DNA of 64,000 bases from Oscillospiraceae bacterium (GCA_017472965.1 JAFUNR010000006.1:1-64000); one strand, 5' to 3'. Positions 41,624 through 49,738 are shown, counted from the first letter of the stretch. The notes: a model not told the origin generated them from the letters alone. A program made the numbers and translations.

Positions 41624-44473
41624 ATGGAACTGTACGCACGGTACGCTGCCCTGAAGCAGAAGGTGGGCGGCAATCTGGAAAAACACAGCTTTGAGCACAC
41701 GATGTTCCCCGGAGTATACGATCAGACCGGTCTTACCCGTCCTGCAGCGGTGATAAAGCGCATACTTTCGCAGCTGGAGTTTGCCATCAAGCTTTCCTCC
41801 CGCTATGACGGAAAATGGGATGCCGATGTGGAGGCCGCCCTTTCTCTGCTGGAGAAAACGATGGCACAAGAGGATGTGCTTACCCGCAGCGCCTGTATGG
41901 CTGCCGAGCGGCTTCTGCTGCCCATGGCCGATGCAGCCCGCGAATATCAGGTGATCTTTGTCGGTCATGCCCATATCGATATGAACTGGATGTGGGGCTG
42001 GCAGGAGACGGTGGCCGCCACCCTTTCCACCTTCCGCACCGTTCTGAATCTGATGCGGGAGTATCCGGAATTCACCTTTATGCAGTCGCAGGCCTCCGTG
42101 TATAAGATCGTGGAGGAATACGATCCTGAGATGATGGAGGAGATCAAGGCCCGCATTGCCGAGGGCCGCTGGGAGGTCACTGCCAGTGCATGGGTCGAGA
42201 CCGACAAGAATATGCCGGATACCGAAAGCCTGCTGCACCACATCAAGGTCACCCGCGATTACCTGCACCGGGTCTGGGGCGTTGCGCCGGATTCCGTCAA
42301 GGTGGATTTCTCTCCCGATACCTTCGGGCACAGTGTCTGTGTGCCCGAGATCAATACCTTCGGCAGCGTGCCTTATTATTATCACTGCCGCGGCCAGAAG
42401 GAGGATGTGCTGCTGTACCGTTACCGCGCACCCTCCGGCGCCGAGGTGCTGATGTACCGCGAGCCCTACTGGTACAACCGTGCCGTTGAACCGGATTCCG
42501 GCACCGGCGTGTTCGAGCTGGAGAAAATGTCCTTCGGTCTGAAAACCTCGCTGGCAGTTTACGGTGTGGGCGACCATGGCGGCGGCCCCACCCGCCGCGA
42601 TGTGGAAGCTGTGCTGGAAATGCAGCAGTGGCCGGTATGGCCAGCCATGCGCTTCGGTGCGCTGCATGAATACTTTGCCATTGCCGAGACTGTGCGCGAA
42701 AAGCTGCCCGTGCAGACGGAGGAGCTCAACGGCATGCTCACCGGCTGCTATACCACCCAGAGTCGTATCAAGCTGGCCAACCGCCGTGCCGAGGCAGCCC
42801 TTGTGGATTCCGAGCGCATGAGTGCACTGGCTCATCAGGCGCTGGGCACCCGCTTTGCCGCCGGAGCCTACGATAAGGCGTGGCAGGATACCCTGTTCAC
42901 CCATTTCCACGATATCCTCACCGGCTCCTGTGTGCAGGAGAGCCGCGAGCACGCCATGGGCCTGCTGGCACAGGCCGTTGCCGTTGCCCAGACCCAGCAG
43001 AGCAAGGCCTACGAAAAACTGTCGCAGGCGGTGGATACCTCCATGTTTACCTGCGACGATGACATTGCCCGCACCAAATCCGAGGGCGCCGGCGTGGGCT
43101 ACGGCCTGACCCGCTATGCGGGTGTGCCAAATCCCGAGCGCGGCGCGGGCAGACACCGCATCTACACCGTGTTCAATCCCTCCGCCGCGCCCCGCAAAGA
43201 GCTGGTGGAGGTCACCGTCTGGGATTATGCCGGCGATGTCGGTCTGCTGGAGGCCGTGGACAGCACCGGCCGCACCGTACCGCTGCAGGTGCTGGACCGC
43301 ACACCCCGGAACTACTGGGATCATTTGTACCACCGCGTGCTGTTTGAAGCCGAGGTCCCCGCTTTCGGCTGGGCGACCTATGAGCTGCGGCAGAAAAAGG
43401 TCACCGATTATCCCACCTACCGCAACACGGCCATGGGTGAGCGCATTGAGACACCCAACCGCGCCATCGTGCTGGAAAACGAGCACATCTGCGCCCGCTT
43501 TGACACCGGCAGCGGCCAGCTGCATTCGCTGGTGGATAAGGCCAGCGGCAAAGAGCTGCTTGCCGCCCCCGCCGGTCTGCAGCTGGTGCACACCAACAAT
43601 GCCGGCATGTCTGCCTGGCTGGTGGGCCGCTATCTGGGCATGGAGCCTGTCACCGCCACCACCCATGTCACGCAGGAAGCAGGCAGCCTGCGCAATTCGG
43701 TCACCTTCAAGCAGGAGGTCATGCACTCCACCGTTACGATGACGGTCTCGCTGGATGCGGGCGCAAAGGCATTGCACTATGCGCTGGAGATCGACTGGCA
43801 CGAGAACGGCAAAGCACAGGAGTGGCTGCCGGTGCTGGTATACCGTCTGCCCACTGCCGGCGGCGCAAAGACCATGCTCAACGATATCCCCGCCGGTGCG
43901 ATCGTCCGCACGCCCGAGGAGATCGAGCGCCCCGCGCTCAGCTATGCCTGCCCTGCGGATGAGGGCCTTGCCGCCGCACTGATCTGCGACTGCAAGTACG
44001 GCTACCGCCTGACACAGGATGCATTGTTCTGCACCCTGATCAACACCGGCATGGAGCCCGATCCGTACCCCGAGCGCGGCATCCACCATATCCAGCTGTA
44101 TGTGGCTGCTGCTCAGCCTGAGCCCGCCGCATTGAAGGTGACCGCCGAGCAGCTGATCCGTCCTATGGCGGGCGTGCCCACCGCCGCTCATCCCGGCAGT
44201 CTGCCCGCCGCGGGAACACTGCTGGGCGCCGAGACCGGCAGCTGCGTTGTCACCGCTGTTTCCGCTGCACAGGATGGCGCACTGCTGGTGCGCTGCTACG
44301 AGACCGAGGGCAAGCCCTCTGCGCTGAAGCTGACCCCGCCCTTTGCTCCGGCGCGTGCCGCACTTGTCGATCTGAATGAAAAGGAGCTTGCTCCCGCCGC
44401 TGTGGAAAACGGCACTGTCGTCGCCGGGGTTGCGCCGTATTCCATCGCCGCCGTCAAGATCTGGAAGGCATAA
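41624..44473 (+). CDS. GH38 alpha-mannosidase
   Basis: The 949-residue intracellular enzyme releases alpha-linked mannose from oligosaccharides. The zinc-dependent GH38 catalytic domain spans about residues 105-390: GHAHIDMNWMW with His117 and Asp119, the nucleophile Asp232 in SPDTFGHS, and THFHDILTGSCVQE near residue 427 carrying another zinc ligand. It is followed by the middle helical domain and C-terminal beta-sandwiches. No signal peptide is visible. I chose ATG 41624, 6 bases behind AGGAGA; an in-frame ATG at 41600 abuts GGGACGG. A terminator follows at 44503. It may use N-glycan or fungal mannan fragments. Confidence 0.92.
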   Translation: MELYARYAALKQKVGGNLEKHSFEHTMFPGVYDQTGLTRPAAVIKRILSQLEFAIKLSSRYDGKWDADVEAALSLLEKTMAQEDVLTRSACMAAERLLLPMADAAREYQVIFVGHAHIDMNWMWGWQETVAATLSTFRTVLNLMREYPEFTFMQSQASVYKIVEEYDPEMMEEIKARIAEGRWEVTASAWVETDKNMPDTESLLHHIKVTRDYLHRVWGVAPDSVKVDFSPDTFGHSVCVPEINTFGSVPYYYHCRGQKEDVLLYRYRAPSGAEVLMYREPYWYNRAVEPDSGTGVFELEKMSFGLKTSLAVYGVGDHGGGPTRRDVEAVLEMQQWPVWPAMRFGALHEYFAIAETVREKLPVQTEELNGMLTGCYTTQSRIKLANRRAEAALVDSERMSALAHQALGTRFAAGAYDKAWQDTLFTHFHDILTGSCVQESREHAMGLLAQAVAVAQTQQSKAYEKLSQAVDTSMFTCDDDIARTKSEGAGVGYGLTRYAGVPNPERGAGRHRIYTVFNPSAAPRKELVEVTVWDYAGDVGLLEAVDSTGRTVPLQVLDRTPRNYWDHLYHRVLFEAEVPAFGWATYELRQKKVTDYPTYRNTAMGERIETPNRAIVLENEHICARFDTGSGQLHSLVDKASGKELLAAPAGLQLVHTNNAGMSAWLVGRYLGMEPVTATTHVTQEAGSLRNSVTFKQEVMHSTVTMTVSLDAGAKALHYALEIDWHENGKAQEWLPVLVYRLPTAGGAKTMLNDIPAGAIVRTPEEIERPALSYACPADEGLAAALICDCKYGYRLTQDALFCTLINTGMEPDPYPERGIHHIQLYVAAAQPEPAALKVTAEQLIRPMAGVPTAAHPGSLPAAGTLLGAETGSCVVTAVSAAQDGALLVRCYETEGKPSALKLTPPFAPARAALVDLNEKELAPAAVENGTVVAGVAPYSIAAVKIWKA

Positions 44474-44502
44474 AGGCCATTTTGTGATCCTCCGTATACA
44501 GG

Positions 44503-44542
44503 AAGAGAGCCGCTGCTTCATCTGCTGCAGCGGCTCTCTTTT
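44503..44542 (+). terminator. bidirectional terminator
   Basis: AGAGAGCCGCTGC pairs with GCAGCGGCTCTCT, followed by TTT. It lies between converging genes. Confidence 0.85.
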
Positions 44543-44565
44543 GTTATGTCGGAAAAAGAGATGAA

Positions 44566-45420
44566 TCAAAACGGAAACTGCTGTGCGAAAAGCTGCCCCA
44601 GCCTGATCACGCAATCGGTGTCGTAGTGATAGGTATCCGGCTCCTCCGGCGGCTCGAATTCCGTGGTCAGTCCGGCTTCGACGGTATCCAGATACACGCA
44701 ATCATTGCGGGTGAGGGCATAGCTCTTCTTGGCGGCATTGATCACATCGTGGCATTTCCAGATTTGGCTGATGCCGGCATCGATAAAGCGGCAGTTATCC
44801 GCGTAGCCGGAAAAAGCGGCGCGAAGATCCTGCAGCATGGCATCATACAAACCGATATACTGTGCGGCGGTATCGGCCGCTTCAGCGTCGCTTTCCCCCT
44901 GCATCCAGCAAAAAGCGCAGATGGCAGGCGTATAACCTTTTGCTTCCAGCGCGGCGATGCTTTCTTGCAGCAGCTTCACCAGCTCATTGTAACACCAGCC
45001 GGCGCGGACAGGCTTGCCGCTGAAAACGGACAGGATCATATCCTCGTACTGATCGGCAAAAGCGGTTGGATCGTAGCTTCCGCCGCAGGAGGGTGAACGG
45101 AAATCCCTCCACAGGCTCATGCCGCCGAAGGCACATTTGACGATGAAAAATTCTTCGCCGGGAAAATTCTGTGTCAGGTATTCCGCCATGCCTACCTCTG
45201 GACCGATGGTGTCCTTGGTTTTTTCGGTGCAGCCGGCGGCGGTGGTCACAAACCCGCCGCTCTTTTTATCGTGGGAAAAATAGTTGATGCGGATATCCGG
45301 GTAGCCTTCCATGTATTCCCGGATCTTTTCGGCGCTGAAGTGTCGCGGCAGACATTTGACATGCCCAACACCCACGGCGTTGGACTGTCCTGCCAGAACG
45401 ATGATTCTTGCTTTTTTCAT
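44566..45420 (-). CDS. SASA/CE6-type carbohydrate acetylesterase
   Basis: The 284-residue protein is an SGNH-like esterase of the SASA (sialate O-acetylesterase/acetyl xylan esterase) group. The nucleophile is Ser13 in GQSNAVG, the oxyanion/charge region WMQGESDA lies near residue 166, and the catalytic Asp/His pair is near the C-terminus in EPDTYHYD. No signal peptide is seen, so it would deacetylate imported oligosaccharides. CAGGAGATA precedes the start. It follows the UroD-family gene by 18 bases on the same strand and is probably co-transcribed. Confidence 0.85.
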   Translation of the reverse strand: MKKARIIVLAGQSNAVGVGHVKCLPRHFSAEKIREYMEGYPDIRINYFSHDKKSGGFVTTAAGCTEKTKDTIGPEVGMAEYLTQNFPGEEFFIVKCAFGGMSLWRDFRSPSCGGSYDPTAFADQYEDMILSVFSGKPVRAGWCYNELVKLLQESIAALEAKGYTPAICAFCWMQGESDAEAADTAAQYIGLYDAMLQDLRAAFSGYADNCRFIDAGISQIWKCHDVINAAKKSYALTRNDCVYLDTVEAGLTTEFEPPEEPDTYHYDTDCVIRLGQLFAQQFPF

Positions 45421-45438
45421 ACGGTATCTCCTGTACAG

Positions 45439-46461
45439 TTATGCATTGTCGGTGTCCAGCGCAGCCTGCCGCAGCGCCATGTAGTTTTCAATGGGGATGT
45501 ACGGCGCAATGCTGTTGCCGGTGCCCAGTGTGTAGCCGCCGCGTTCGGCGGTGCGCTCCAGCATGGCGCGGGCACGGGCGTAAATGGCATCCGGCGTACC
45601 GGAGGTCATCAGGTTCATATCGATGCCGCCCATCACAGTGATGCGGCCGTTCAGCAGCTCGTAGGCATCCTCCACGGGGCAGATGTTATCCTCGTAGGAA
45701 TGCCGTGCGTCAAAGCCCATATCCTCCACGATGTCATCGATCACTGCACGGAATTCGCCGCAGGAGTGCAGCATACAGGGCTTGCCCGCCGCATGGGCAG
45801 CAGCCACGATCTTTTTGTGCCACGGGAAGATGTATCTGCGCATGGCTTCCGGGCTCAGGAAAGTCTGGGTGTTGAAGCCCCAGTCGTCGTTGGAGCACAG
45901 AAAGCCGATCGCTTCGTGTCCGGCCAGAGCCTCATAAAGGCTTACCATTGTACTGCCGATCTTATCGGTGATGGCCTGTACCAGCTCCGGATCATCATAC
46001 AGCAGATAGCACAGATTGTCGTAGCCCACAATGGCAATGGTGTTTTCCAGCACGCCGCCGGGGCCCCGCAGACACAGCTTCATGCCCTCGGGCATATAGT
46101 CGGCAAGTGCATCCAGGATGGAAAGGTCGCAGCGGCTGATATCGGGCCAGACATATTTTTCAAAGCTTTCCCAGTCGGTGATGATACCCTGTCCGTTCAG
46201 CGAATGGGTGGAAGCCCGCTCTCGAGCCTGCTTGGGATAATAGAAATCCGGCAGCAGGAACGGCGCATAATCATAGCCGCCCGCCGCCATGGCATCCACC
46301 ACCATCTTTTTGTAGGAAAGCCGTGTTTTGCCGTCCCAGCCGTGACCGGCCAGCCTTTCATACAGCTCATCATATAAAAACAGTTCAAACATGGTGGCCC
46401 GTTCCGGCCTTTCGCCGCGCAGTGCGCGCAGCAGGTTGTGCTCAAAATCGGGTTTTCGCAT
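45439..46461 (-). CDS. uroporphyrinogen decarboxylase-family protein (methyltransferase-like)
   Basis: The 340-residue TIM-barrel protein belongs to the UroD/MtaA/CmuA superfamily. It has LRGPGGVLEN near residue 131 and the zinc-binding motif LHSCG (His232, Cys234) near the end of the barrel, which marks corrinoid or thiol methyltransferases rather than true heme-pathway decarboxylases. No hem genes are nearby. Many gut Clostridia carry such genes beside sugar-use genes. Here it precedes an acetylesterase and a mannosidase. A consensus promoter lies at 46511-46539. The methyl donor and acceptor are unknown. Confidence 0.82.
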   Translation of the reverse strand: MRKPDFEHNLLRALRGERPERATMFELFLYDELYERLAGHGWDGKTRLSYKKMVVDAMAAGGYDYAPFLLPDFYYPKQARERASTHSLNGQGIITDWESFEKYVWPDISRCDLSILDALADYMPEGMKLCLRGPGGVLENTIAIVGYDNLCYLLYDDPELVQAITDKIGSTMVSLYEALAGHEAIGFLCSNDDWGFNTQTFLSPEAMRRYIFPWHKKIVAAAHAAGKPCMLHSCGEFRAVIDDIVEDMGFDARHSYEDNICPVEDAYELLNGRITVMGGIDMNLMTSGTPDAIYARARAMLERTAERGGYTLGTGNSIAPYIPIENYMALRQAALDTDNA

Positions 46462-46510
46462 AACGGATCCTCCGTTTCGGCTGGCAGTGAGAAAGAAATC
46501 TCCTGACTAA

Positions 46511-46539
46511 ACTATATCCCACGGCGGCGGGAAAGTCAA
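46511..46539 (-). promoter_or_regulatory. promoter of the UroD-family/esterase operon
   Basis: On the minus strand TTGACT (46534-46539) and TATAGT (46511-46516) are separated by 17 bases. Confidence 0.7.
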
Positions 46540-46556
46540 TAAAAACCGGCGGACGG

Positions 46557-46585
46557 TTTACTTTTTTGCCGGTAATCATTATAAT
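46557..46585 (+). promoter_or_regulatory. promoter of the 146-residue membrane protein gene
   Basis: TTTACT (46557-46562) and a perfect TATAAT (46580-46585) are spaced 17 bases. It is divergent from the promoter at 46511. Confidence 0.6.
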
Positions 46586-46616
46586 GATAATAAAGAGATA
46601 TAAAAGGAGAAGAACG

Positions 46617-47057
46617 ATGCCGAACAGCTGGAAAAACGAGGATCCCCGTGTGCTGCTGGCCGTGGCGCTGGGGATCGCTGCTGCCGTGGGCTGTGGCCTG
46701 CTGACCAATTGCATCCGCCGCCGGCGGGAAAAGGCCATCACAGCGGCGCGGCAGGCGGGGCGTGTTTGTGAGGCGGTTCGCATCAGCAGCCGCAGCGGCG
46801 GCCGGGGCGGGGCTGCGGTGCAGACCGGGGTCTATGAATACACCTTTGAGGGCAAAACCTGCCGGCGCCGTATTCACAGCCGTTACCGCACACCGCCCGC
46901 CAGAGTGAATTTGTATTACGGCGAAGGCTCAAAGCGCATGCTTTCGGAATATGACCATGTGGAGGCGGTCGGCTACACTGCGGCAACCTTCATTGGCATC
47001 GGCGTATGCCTGCTGGTGATGGCGTTCACCGGCTGTTTCACTGAACCGGTGCTTTAA
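46617..47057 (+). CDS. small membrane protein of unknown function
   Basis: The 146-residue protein has an N-terminal helix (residues 13-32, LLAVALGIAAAVGCGLL), a basic segment, a beta-rich soluble part (VYEYTFEGKTCRRRIHSRY) and a C-terminal helix (about 120-140). The layout resembles DUF3592-type membrane proteins, but I am not certain. AAAAGGAGA precedes the ATG at 46617. It is a single-gene unit with its own promoter and a strong terminator. Confidence 0.65.
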   Translation: MPNSWKNEDPRVLLAVALGIAAAVGCGLLTNCIRRRREKAITAARQAGRVCEAVRISSRSGGRGGAAVQTGVYEYTFEGKTCRRRIHSRYRTPPARVNLYYGEGSKRMLSEYDHVEAVGYTAATFIGIGVCLLVMAFTGCFTEPVL

Positions 47058-47060
47058 ATG

Positions 47061-47095
47061 AAAAACTGCCGCACCCCTCCGGTGCGGCAGTTTTT
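47061..47095 (+). terminator. terminator, first of two identical stem-loops
   Basis: CTGCCGCACC pairs with GGTGCGGCAG around CCTCC and is followed by five T. The same stem, loop and tail occur at 47645-47673. Confidence 0.9.
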
Positions 47096-47134
47096 CTATG
47101 TCTGTAAAGGAACGGTTGGATTGCTCCGCGGGAC

Positions 47135-47341
47135 TTATTCCTCGGCGGAAGGCTCTACCACACACCGCTGCAGCGCAAAATCCAAAAACAGATTGATCAG
47201 TTCGTTACGGCTGCGGCCGGTTTTGGCGGCAATGGTGTCCAGCTGTTCGGCAATATCCTCCCGCACACGGATAGAAAACACCCGGTGTCCATCCTCGCCC
47301 TTGGGCCGTCTGGGCTTGATGATCAGTTGCTCGTTCTCCAT
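47135..47341 (-). CDS. ribbon-helix-helix (CopG/Arc-type) DNA-binding protein
   Basis: The 68-residue protein fits a ribbon-helix-helix repressor: a strand at HRVFSIRVREDI (residues 22-33), then two helices IAEQLDTIAAKTG and SRNELINLFLDFALQR. The proline/lysine-rich N-terminus is probably disordered. I chose ATG 47341, behind AAAGGCGG. It is divergent from the 67-residue protein at 47441. The 100-bp gap holds an 11-bp AT-rich inverted repeat that overlaps a promoter, so autoregulation is likely. Confidence 0.78.
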   Translation of the reverse strand: MENEQLIIKPRRPKGEDGHRVFSIRVREDIAEQLDTIAAKTGRSRNELINLFLDFALQRCVVEPSAEE

Positions 47342-47373
47342 AGATTCACCGCCTTTCAATCTTTATTGTAGGA

Positions 47374-47402
47374 TTGAAATTGAGTGGAATATATGTTATA
47401 TT
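47374..47402 (+). promoter_or_regulatory. promoter of the 67-residue protein gene
   Basis: TTGAAA (47374-47379) and TATATT (47397-47402) are spaced 17 bases. The -10 element lies inside the palindrome at 47389-47420. Confidence 0.6.
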
Positions 47403-47420
47403 ATATGTGATAACATATAT
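47389..47420. promoter_or_regulatory. AT-rich palindrome, candidate operator
   Basis: ATATATGTTAT (47389-47399) and ATAACATATAT (47410-47420) are a perfect 11-bp inverted repeat with a 10-base spacer. It covers the -10 of the rightward promoter in the gap between an RHH regulator and a small gene. Operator role is inferred. Confidence 0.55.
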
Positions 47421-47440
47421 TTGATGCGGAGGGGTTTGCT

Positions 47441-47644
47441 GTGAGTTCGGAGCAAAAAGGAGAAAAAGCGTTTCCGCTTGAACGGCTGCAGGTTTTGGCT
47501 CAGTTTGGAAGCCTGCCGCAAAGCGCTGCGGCAGATCCGGCTTTCCTGAAGGATTGGGCAAAGGAATATCTGGAGCAGCACCGCGGCAGCGAGCCTGCAC
47601 TGGAAGAGCTGTGGAAACTTTATTGTGAATATGATATCCTCTGA
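47441..47644 (+). CDS. small acidic protein of unknown function
   Basis: The 67-residue product is helical and acidic (PLERLQVLAQFG, FLKDWAKEYLEQH, LEELWKLYCEYDIL). It has no signal peptide and matches no family I know. The GTG start at 47441 has GGAGGGG 6 bases upstream, which strongly supports translation. It is divergent from the RHH protein and shares the palindromic control region, so the two might be a regulator-partner pair. A toxin-antitoxin role is possible but unproven. Confidence 0.65.
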   Translation: MSSEQKGEKAFPLERLQVLAQFGSLPQSAAADPAFLKDWAKEYLEQHRGSEPALEELWKLYCEYDIL

Positions 47645-47673
47645 TGCCGCACCCCTCCGGTGCGGCAGTTTTT
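47645..47673 (+). terminator. terminator, second of two identical stem-loops
   Basis: TGCCGCACC pairs with GGTGCGGCA around CCTCC, followed by TTTTT. It overlaps the stop codon of the 67-residue gene by a few bases. Confidence 0.9.
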
Positions 47674-47697
47674 CTGCAAAAAAACGCTGCCTCGGGC

Positions 47698-47727
47698 TTT
47701 ACCTTTGCCGCGAATCTGTGCTATTAT
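47698..47727 (+). promoter_or_regulatory. possible promoter of the PQ-loop/esterase genes
   Basis: TTTACC (47698-47703) and TATTAT (47722-47727) are separated by 18 bases. Confidence 0.4.
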
Positions 47728-47769
47728 TGTCTGTAACAGAATATATCTTTGAAAGGAGAACCTATACTT

Positions 47770-48078
47770 ATGTCTGAGCTTCTGGAAATTATCATGATCG
47801 TCAGCTTCGGCGCCTCGTGGCCGCTGAATGTGGCAAAATCGCTGCGCACCCGCAGTGCCAAGGGCAAGAGCGTTGCATTCCTGCTTTTCATCTTCTTCGG
47901 CTATATCGCCGGTATCGCCTCCAAATTCACCAATGCCGCTTATATGGCGCAGTTTGCCGATAAGTGGTATGTGCTGGTGTTTTATTTCCTGAATCTGAGC
48001 ATGGTGGGGCTGGATATCATCCTGTACTTCCGCAACCGTAAGCTGGATAAGGAGCGCGAAAAGAATGCGGGCGTATAA
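47770..48078 (+). CDS. small PQ-loop/SemiSWEET-like membrane protein
   Basis: The 102-residue protein has three hydrophobic helices in the arrangement of PQ-loop or SemiSWEET proteins. The first helix and loop read SFGASWPLNVAKSLRTRS, where the usual Pro-Gln pair is Pro-Leu and KxxRT is kept. SemiSWEETs are sugar transporters that act as dimers. The start ATG 47770 lies about 11 bases after AAAGGAGA. Its last 14 bases overlap the start of the esterase gene in another frame, so both are translated from one mRNA. Substrate unknown. Confidence 0.7.
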   Translation: MSELLEIIMIVSFGASWPLNVAKSLRTRSAKGKSVAFLLFIFFGYIAGIASKFTNAAYMAQFADKWYVLVFYFLNLSMVGLDIILYFRNRKLDKEREKNAGV

Positions 48079-48826
48079 AGAGATCAACTACACCGGCGGC
48101 GAGCGGTCGGCCTGCGTGCTGGATCTGTTTGCGCCGGAAGGGGATTTTGATACCGTGTTCGTGTATTTCCACGGCGGCGGTCTGGAGGCGGGCAGCAAAG
48201 ATTGTCCGCCGTATCTGGTACGGGATCTTCTGACAAACGGCGTCGCACTGGTCAGCGCCGATTACCGGATGTACCCTGATGCGCGCTGGCCGGATTTCAT
48301 CCATGATGCAGCCGCTGCGGTAAAGTGGGTATGTGATCACATCGGCGAATACGGCCCCTGCAAAAATATCTTTGTGGGCGGATCCTCGGCGGGCGGGTAT
48401 CTTTCCATGATGCTGTGCTTCGATCCTGCCTATTATGCCGCCGCCGGTGTGGATGCGGCGCGCATCACCGGTTATATCCACGATGCGGGCCAGCCCACCG
48501 CGCATTTCAATGTGCTGCGCGAGCGCGGTCTGGATACCCGCCGCGTGATCGTGGACGAAAGCTGTGCGCTGTACCATGCGGGCACGCAGCCGCAGTACCC
48601 GCCCATGCTGTTCATCGTGGCGGATAACGATATGCAAAACCGCTATGAGCAGACGGTGCTGCTGCTTTCCACCCTGAAGCATTTCGGCCATGAGGAACAG
48701 TGCACCCTGAAGCTGATGCATGGCACCCACTGCTCGTATACCTATGCGGCCGATGCACAGGGCAGCAGCGTTTTTGCCGGTGTTGTCAACGGGTATATCA
48801 ATGGTGTTCTGGAAAAAAATAAATGA
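48065..48826 (+). CDS. alpha/beta-hydrolase (esterase/lipase-like)
   Basis: The 253-residue cytoplasmic hydrolase has the hormone-sensitive-lipase-like oxyanion motif YFHGGGLEAG near residue 34, the nucleophile elbow GGSSAGGYLS near 105, a likely Asp in IVADNDMQNR near 188 and His in MHGTHCSYT near 220. It should cleave small esters. Its ATG lies inside the end of the PQ-loop gene. Its TGA stop is part of the Fur-type palindrome at 48824-48838. Confidence 0.85.
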   Translation: MRAYKEINYTGGERSACVLDLFAPEGDFDTVFVYFHGGGLEAGSKDCPPYLVRDLLTNGVALVSADYRMYPDARWPDFIHDAAAAVKWVCDHIGEYGPCKNIFVGGSSAGGYLSMMLCFDPAYYAAAGVDAARITGYIHDAGQPTAHFNVLRERGLDTRRVIVDESCALYHAGTQPQYPPMLFIVADNDMQNRYEQTVLLLSTLKHFGHEEQCTLKLMHGTHCSYTYAADAQGSSVFAGVVNGYINGVLEKNK

Positions 48827-48838
48827 GAATAATTCTCA
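48824..48838. promoter_or_regulatory. Fur-family box upstream of rubrerythrin
   Basis: TGAGAAT-A-ATTCTCA is a perfect 7-1-7 inverted repeat, the classic Fur-family (Fur/PerR/Zur) site. It begins at the stop codon of the esterase gene and lies 20 bases before the -35 at 48858. Iron or peroxide control of rubrerythrin is inferred. Confidence 0.7.
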
Positions 48839-48857
48839 ATAATTTTTCAAAAACCTA

Positions 48858-48886
48858 TTGCAATCCTATGAAAGATATGCTATAAT
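48858..48886 (+). promoter_or_regulatory. promoter of rubrerythrin
   Basis: TTGCAA (48858-48863) and a perfect TATAAT (48881-48886) are spaced 17 bases. An 84-base leader with a small GGGAG/CTCCC hairpin follows. Confidence 0.8.
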
Positions 48887-48970
48887 AAAGCCACAGTCAG
48901 GGAGGATGGCTCCCCCGGACGAAGAAACGAAAAAATAAATTCCAAAAAGGAAAAACGGAGGATAAAGATT

Positions 48971-49513
48971 ATGGCTAAATGGGTATGTCAGGTTTGCGGT
49001 TATGTTCATGAGGGCGATGCCGCCCCCGAAGCTTGCCCCGTGTGCAAGGTTCCTGCCAGCAAGTTCACCAAGCAGAGCGAAGAGAAGGTCTGGGCTGCCG
49101 AGCATGTTGTCGGCATCGCCGCCGATGTTGCCGAGGATATCAAGGCTGATCTGCGCGCCAACTTTGAGGGCGAGTGCAGCGAGGTCGGTATGTATCTGGC
49201 CATGGCCCGTGTGGCTCACCGCGAGGGTTACCCCGAGATCGGCCTGTACTGGGAAAAGGCCGCATGGGAGGAAGCCGAGCACGCCGCCAAGTTTGCCGAG
49301 CTGCTGGGTGAGGTCGTGACCGCCTCCACCAAGAAGAATCTGGAGCTGCGCGTGGATGCCGAGAACGGCGCCACCGCCGGCAAGTTCGATCTGGCCAAGC
49401 GCGCCAAGGAAGCCAATCTGGATGCGATCCATGATACCGTCCATGAGATGGCCCGCGATGAGGCCCGTCACGGCAAGGCTTTCGAGGGCCTGCTGAAGCG
49501 CTACTTCAACTAA
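48971..49513 (+). CDS. reverse rubrerythrin (NADH-linked peroxidase type)
   Basis: The 180-residue non-heme iron protein reduces hydrogen peroxide in anaerobes. The rubredoxin domain is at the N-terminus (Cys6, Cys9, Cys22, Cys25 in WVCQVCGY and EACPVCKVP), the reverse of the classical order. A ferritin-like four-helix domain follows with di-iron ligands in [22 protein letters not shown] and [19 protein letters not shown] precedes the start. A small rubredoxin gene follows after 46 bases, so an electron-donor pair is likely. It lies behind a Fur-family box. Confidence 0.93.
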   Translation: MAKWVCQVCGYVHEGDAAPEACPVCKVPASKFTKQSEEKVWAAEHVVGIAADVAEDIKADLRANFEGECSEVGMYLAMARVAHREGYPEIGLYWEKAAWEEAEHAAKFAELLGEVVTASTKKNLELRVDAENGATAGKFDLAKRAKEANLDAIHDTVHEMARDEARHGKAFEGLLKRYFN

Positions 49514-49559
49514 AAAATAATTCTGATCAAAATATTCAAGCTTATAAAGGAGCATCACC

Positions 49560-49694
49560 ATGAAATATGTGTGCAATGTCTGCGGCTGGGTCTACGATGA
49601 GGACGAAGCCGGTGTCAAGTGGGAGGATCTGCCCGAGGATTTCGCCTGCGAGCTGTGCAGTGTAGGTAAGGAAGACTTCTCTGCCGAAGAATGA
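49560..49694 (+). CDS. short rubredoxin
   Basis: The 44-residue protein has the rubredoxin knuckles VCNVCGWVYDEDEAG and FACELCSVGKEDF, four cysteines binding one iron. It is several residues shorter than ordinary rubredoxins because the loop between the knuckles is trimmed, and the second knuckle reads CELC instead of the usual CPVC. AAAGGAG lies 7 bases before the ATG. It follows rubrerythrin and is its probable electron donor. A strong terminator ends the pair. Confidence 0.88.
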   Translation: MKYVCNVCGWVYDEDEAGVKWEDLPEDFACELCSVGKEDFSAEE

Positions 49695-49701
49695 TCAAAC
49701 A

Positions 49702-49738
49702 GAACAGGGGAACGGCCGCCGCCGTTCCCCTGTTTTTA
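49702..49738 (+). terminator. bidirectional terminator
   Basis: AACAGGGGAACGG pairs with CCGTTCCCCTGTT around GCCGC, followed by TTT. Confidence 0.9.

Noticed and set aside
47441-47644. Toxin-antitoxin pair with the RHH gene
   Set aside because: The genes are divergent rather than in one operon, and the small protein matches no toxin family that I know. Kept only as a regulator-partner suggestion.
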